From: an uncultured Methylococcaceae bacterium
Lineage (GTDB): Bacteria; Pseudomonadota; Gammaproteobacteria; Methylococcales; Methylomonadaceae
Assembly (NCBI GenBank): GCA_903903365.1
Contig: CAIUYS010000418.1
Location: 1 to 8,867, forward strand
Reading direction: 5' to 3'
DNA length: 8,867 nt
In this document: one piece after another, positions 5,963 to 8,867 of the stretch
Numbering within the stretch: position 1 is the stretch's first letter
Layout of the letters: the number at the start of each line of letters is the position of its first letter
Made by a program: the position numbers and the translations under genes
The notes under the pieces: model-generated
Database searches by the model: none
What the model was told of the DNA's origin: nothing
Seen by the model: the letters and a program-made list of their open reading frames with translations, nothing else

Positions 5963-7648
5963 TTAAGCTTCCGTTGTAACCCGCATAACTTCTTCCAATG
6001 TAGTAATTCCTTGTATCACTTTTACCAGACCATTTTCATAAAGCGTTTGCATGCCTTCAGCAACTGCCAGTTTTTGAATGGCGCCGGCTTCTTCGTGCGC
6101 CATAATTAATTTACGTACCGGATCGGTCATTGGCAAAAATTCAATAATGGCCAGTCGTCCACGATACCCCATGCCCGCACAGGCCGAACAACCAACGGGT
6201 TTGTATAAAATAATATCACCCTCGGGTGCAAAACGTTGCAAACGCAACTCTTTGACAATTTCGGGGTCGGCGATAGCGCCTACTTTACAGACCGGACACA
6301 ATTTTCTAACCAGCCGTTGCGCCAAAATACCATTGACGGTAGAGGTGAGTAAATACTCCTCCAGCCCCATATCCAGCAAACGCGTGATGCCACCCGCAGC
6401 ATCATTGGTATGCAGGGTCGATAACACCAAATGCCCGGTGAGGGCTGATTGCACGGCGATTCTTGCGGTTTCAAGGTCACGCATTTCACCGATCATAATA
6501 ACATCAGGATCTTGCCGAACAATAGAACGCAGGGCTGATGCAAAGGTTAAACCTATTTGCGGCTTCGCCTGAATCTGATTAACACCTTCCATCTGATATT
6601 CTACGGGATCTTCAACCGTAATTATTTTTCGTTCAGGCGTATTAAGTTGTTTTAATGCGGCATACATCGTGGTTGATTTACCACTACCGGTCGGACCGGT
6701 AATGAGAATAATGCCATGCGGCTGCGATAACACATCGATAAACTGCTGTAAATGTCGCCCGGCAAAACCCAACCCGGCAAAATCCAGCACCGTATTTTCC
6801 TTATCCAGCAAGCGGATAACCACACTTTCACCGTACATGGTCGGTATACTCGATACCCGTAAATCCAGCTCTTTGCCGAGCATTTGTACCTTGATTCGAC
6901 CATCCTGAGGCAAGCGCCGTTCGGCAATATTCAGTTTGGCCATGATTTTGATACGCGAAATTACGGCAGCCGTTGACTTTACATTGGGGGCATCAATTTC
7001 CTGTAAAACCCCGTCCACACGCAGTCTGACTTTTAAGGTTTGCTCAAAAGGCTCAATATGTATATCTGAGGCCTTGGTCTCAATCGCCCTCTGCATAATC
7101 AAATTAACCATCTTGATTACCGGTGCCTCACTGGCCAAATCTTTTAAATGTTCTAAATCCTCTTCGCCCAAATCATCAATAGCCAAATCGTCTAGCAGCT
7201 TATCCATTTTTGACCGGTCTTCACCATACTGAACATCCAGTGCCGCATCAATTTCAGACAACAACCCCACTTTAGGAATGACCGATTTCCCTGTCGCCAA
7301 TCTAAGTGCGTCAATATTGGACTTATCCTCGGGATCCATCATGGCAACCGTAATGTCATTGTCAGTATGACTTAAGCCAATGACATGACAGTTCTTTAAA
7401 AAACGCAGGGACACCGTTTCGGGCAATTGCATTTCCAGCGGGTACTGATCGGAGGTCACTTTCTCAAAATGACCCGATTCAACAAAGGCATCCGCTACAT
7501 CAAGTTCTGAACACAAACCCAACTTAACCAGCAACAGGGGCAAACTTTCTGCCACCGAAGTTTTTTTAACCTGCTTTACTTTTTTTAATTCCGACGCTGA
7601 AAGCTTGTTCCTTTCCTGTAATGTTGTTAGCAAAGGCTGATAAGTCAT
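5963..7648 (-). CDS. gspE: Type II secretion system ATPase GspE
   Basis: GspE is the hexameric cytoplasmic ATPase that powers pseudopilus assembly through GspL and GspF. Counting from the ATG at 7648 (561 residues), an N-terminal GspE/MshE-type domain spans about 30-140. The ATPase core shows Walker A GPTGSGKST (318-326), the Asp box ITVEDPVEY (343-351), Walker B DPDVIMIGEMRD (380-391) and the His box LTGHLVLSTLHTND (403-416). The tetracysteine zinc-binding pairs are CPVC (451-454) and CSAC (487-490), as in GspE. All catalytic motifs are intact. An in-frame GTG at 7660 would add four residues; the ATG is preferred because GGA lies seven bases upstream. It is the first gsp gene of the cluster, with no gspC or gspD before it. 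Confidence 0.97.
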   Translation of the reverse strand: MTYQPLLTTLQERNKLSASELKKVKQVKKTSVAESLPLLLVKLGLCSELDVADAFVESGHFEKVTSDQYPLEMQLPETVSLRFLKNCHVIGLSHTDNDITVAMMDPEDKSNIDALRLATGKSVIPKVGLLSEIDAALDVQYGEDRSKMDKLLDDLAIDDLGEEDLEHLKDLASEAPVIKMVNLIMQRAIETKASDIHIEPFEQTLKVRLRVDGVLQEIDAPNVKSTAAVISRIKIMAKLNIAERRLPQDGRIKVQMLGKELDLRVSSIPTMYGESVVIRLLDKENTVLDFAGLGFAGRHLQQFIDVLSQPHGIILITGPTGSGKSTTMYAALKQLNTPERKIITVEDPVEYQMEGVNQIQAKPQIGLTFASALRSIVRQDPDVIMIGEMRDLETARIAVQSALTGHLVLSTLHTNDAAGGITRLLDMGLEEYLLTSTVNGILAQRLVRKLCPVCKVGAIADPEIVKELRLQRFAPEGDIILYKPVGCSACAGMGYRGRLAIIEFLPMTDPVRKLIMAHEEAGAIQKLAVAEGMQTLYENGLVKVIQGITTLEEVMRVTTEA

Positions 7649-7673
7649 TATTATGTCCACTGATTAAGGGCTT

Positions 7674-7718
7674 CATCAATCAGAGTATCTGTATTGATGC
7701 GGGCAAGTATTATTGATG
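7674..7718. promoter_or_regulatory. Inverted and direct CATCAAT/ATTGATG motifs upstream of gspE
   Basis: The 62-74 bp between the DUF748 stop and the gspE start holds one CATCAAT (7674-7680) and two TATTGATG copies (7692-7699 and 7711-7718; 19 bp apart). The first two form a hairpin: CATCAAT and ATTGATG arms plus an inner CAGA/TCTG, with one bulged base and a 3-base loop (7674-7699). No T tract follows in the coding direction. It could be an operator or an mRNA structure ahead of gspE. I saw no convincing sigma-70 promoter here, so the genes may be co-transcribed. Confidence 0.35.
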
Positions 7719-7722
7719 ATTT

Positions 7723-8867
7723 TTAATCACCGGCATTCAGCGACAAAGCACTGACAATTTCTTTATTATCCCTTTCAGGGTCAACCACGGCATCCAAAAT
7801 ATAGACTCTTTCGCGCGGCACGCCGCCCTTCTGAACCACATAATTGGCAATAATTTGCCCTCTGGCAGAGGCCAGCACTTTAAGCCGATCCTGTTCCGGT
7901 TTAATAATGGTAAAAAGCTTCTGTTTAGCGACCTCATAAAAATCACCTGCTTCGGGATTCATCAATTTTGGCGTTCCTAAAAAAGATTTTTCAGCCAACA
8001 GCGGAAATTTTTCCATAAACATTTCTGCTAATAAACGTTTGTACTCACTATCAGAAAGCAAGACATATTGCGCACGTATTTTTTTTACGGCGTCTTTATT
8101 AATCTCGGCGGCACTTCGTATTTTAAGTTGTTCATATAAAGCATCTTCTCTAATAATCGGCCAATCCTGTTCCTGAAAAGAAGCGCCTTTGATATCCAGT
8201 TTTAAAATCGGCCGCTCTTTTAGCGCCTTGGACAAAGCGTCCAGTTTTTCTTGTTGTTGCGGACTCAACGCCGAATACCCGGCAGGAAAGCTAATCAGGC
8301 TCATGTCTTTTTCACTGCCCAACAATGAACCCAATGCCCGAAAAGGTGAGGTGACCACCTTTTTAAGTACATTCATCAGCGCATCAGTAACAATAGCGCC
8401 CACACTAAACCGGGGATCATCCAAACTGCCGGTAACGGGAACCTCTATTTTTATTCTACCACTCGAATCTTTAAGTAATGCGACAGCCAGTTTAAGAGGC
8501 AAAGAAACCGCCTTCGGATTTTCAACTTTATCCCCCAACTCGAACTGATCAATCAGTATATTATTAGTCGCCGTTAATTGACTGTTAACGATAGTATATT
8601 TTAAACCCAGCGTCATCTTGCCTTTTTCAACTTTATAGCCTGCAAATTCCACCATATAAGGGGATACCAGCGGCATCGGCAGCCCGTTAAAGTTCATTTC
8701 GACCTGACTGCTACCCAAATAAGGACTCATCTCTCCCTTGATATCGACCGGCGCCAAGTCGTAGGCGTTACCCTTTAAAACAACCGTAATGATTGAGTTT
8801 TTAGCAGCGGAAATACCGCTTGCCCCCCCATCCAGATTTTTAATTTGCGCTGCAAAGGGCATAATTA
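7723..8867 (-). CDS. DUF748 (AsmA/YhdP-like) envelope protein, C-terminal part, truncated by window edge
   Basis: This is a fragment of a large AsmA-like protein with a DUF748 domain. Such proteins are anchored in the inner membrane, span the periplasm, and relatives are linked to lipid transport and envelope integrity. The reading frame is open to the right edge, and the visible start looks mid-domain, so the ATG at 8862 is probably internal. In the visible part (380 codons) beta-rich repeats come first. The DUF748 signature follows: SLPLKLAVALLKDSSGRIKIEVPVTGSLDDPRFSVG, then VLKKVVTSPFRALGSLLG (about 120-182). The C-terminus (about 190-379) has an OmpA-like flavour: a PQQQEKLDALSKAL helix, a beta strand, then VVQKGGVPRERVYIL. 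It lies upstream of gspE on the same strand; no functional tie to secretion is shown by sequence. Confidence 0.85.
   Translation of the reverse strand, partial: IMPFAAQIKNLDGGASGISAAKNSIITVVLKGNAYDLAPVDIKGEMSPYLGSSQVEMNFNGLPMPLVSPYMVEFAGYKVEKGKMTLGLKYTIVNSQLTATNNILIDQFELGDKVENPKAVSLPLKLAVALLKDSSGRIKIEVPVTGSLDDPRFSVGAIVTDALMNVLKKVVTSPFRALGSLLGSEKDMSLISFPAGYSALSPQQQEKLDALSKALKERPILKLDIKGASFQEQDWPIIREDALYEQLKIRSAAEINKDAVKKIRAQYVLLSDSEYKRLLAEMFMEKFPLLAEKSFLGTPKLMNPEAGDFYEVAKQKLFTIIKPEQDRLKVLASARGQIIANYVVQKGGVPRERVYILDAVVDPERDNKEIVSALSLNAGD

Noticed and set aside
6078..6572. 164-codon open frame on the plus strand
   Set aside because: It lies wholly opposite the conserved ATPase core of gspE and its product has no recognisable domain; it is an antisense shadow.

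Overview
The window is nearly filled by one operon on the minus strand that encodes a type II secretion system (T2SS). Read in the direction of transcription, from right to left, the order is: the C-terminal part of a DUF748 envelope protein (cut by the right edge), gspE, gspF, gspG, a 259-bp repeat-filled gap, gspH, gspI, gspJ, gspK, gspL, and the N-terminal part of gspM (cut by the left edge). I found no credible gene on the plus strand and no RNA gene, transposase or CRISPR array.

The order E-F-G-H-I-J-K-L-M, with DUF748 rather than gspC/gspD in front of gspE, matches the Xanthomonas xps type of T2SS cluster rather than the Klebsiella/Vibrio C-D-E... order. In the xps type, gspN and the secretin gspD follow gspM, so they may lie beyond the left edge. 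The moderate-to-low GC content, the pseudopilin sequences and the abundance of short repeats suggest a gammaproteobacterium. A methanotroph such as a Methylobacter/Methylomonas relative is possible, but that is a guess.

The genes form one machine. GspE is the cytoplasmic ATPase. GspF, GspL and GspM form the inner-membrane platform. GspG is the major pseudopilin, and GspH, GspI, GspJ and GspK are the minor, tip-forming pseudopilins. All five pseudopilins keep a Gly/Phe or Gly/Met prepilin peptidase site; Glu+5 is present in G, H, I and J and absent in K, as expected. Most junctions are translationally coupled: a 1-nt gap (E/F) and overlaps of 1 nt (F/G), 23 nt (H/I), 4 nt (I/J), 4 nt (J/K), 26 nt (K/L) and 14 nt (L/M).

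The exception is gspG/gspH. This gap holds a 12-unit heptanucleotide array (CCTTGAA/CCTTGAT on the plus strand) and two related palindromes in opposite orientation with a GGGTTTGCAACCC-like core. Three more copies of the same heptamer sit inside the gspJ coding sequence, where they are translated as part of an unusually long prepilin leader. A tandem PIGQ-type repeat lies inside gspK. These repeats are the most unusual content: they sit where they could set the G:H expression ratio and, by slippage, the reading frame of gspJ.
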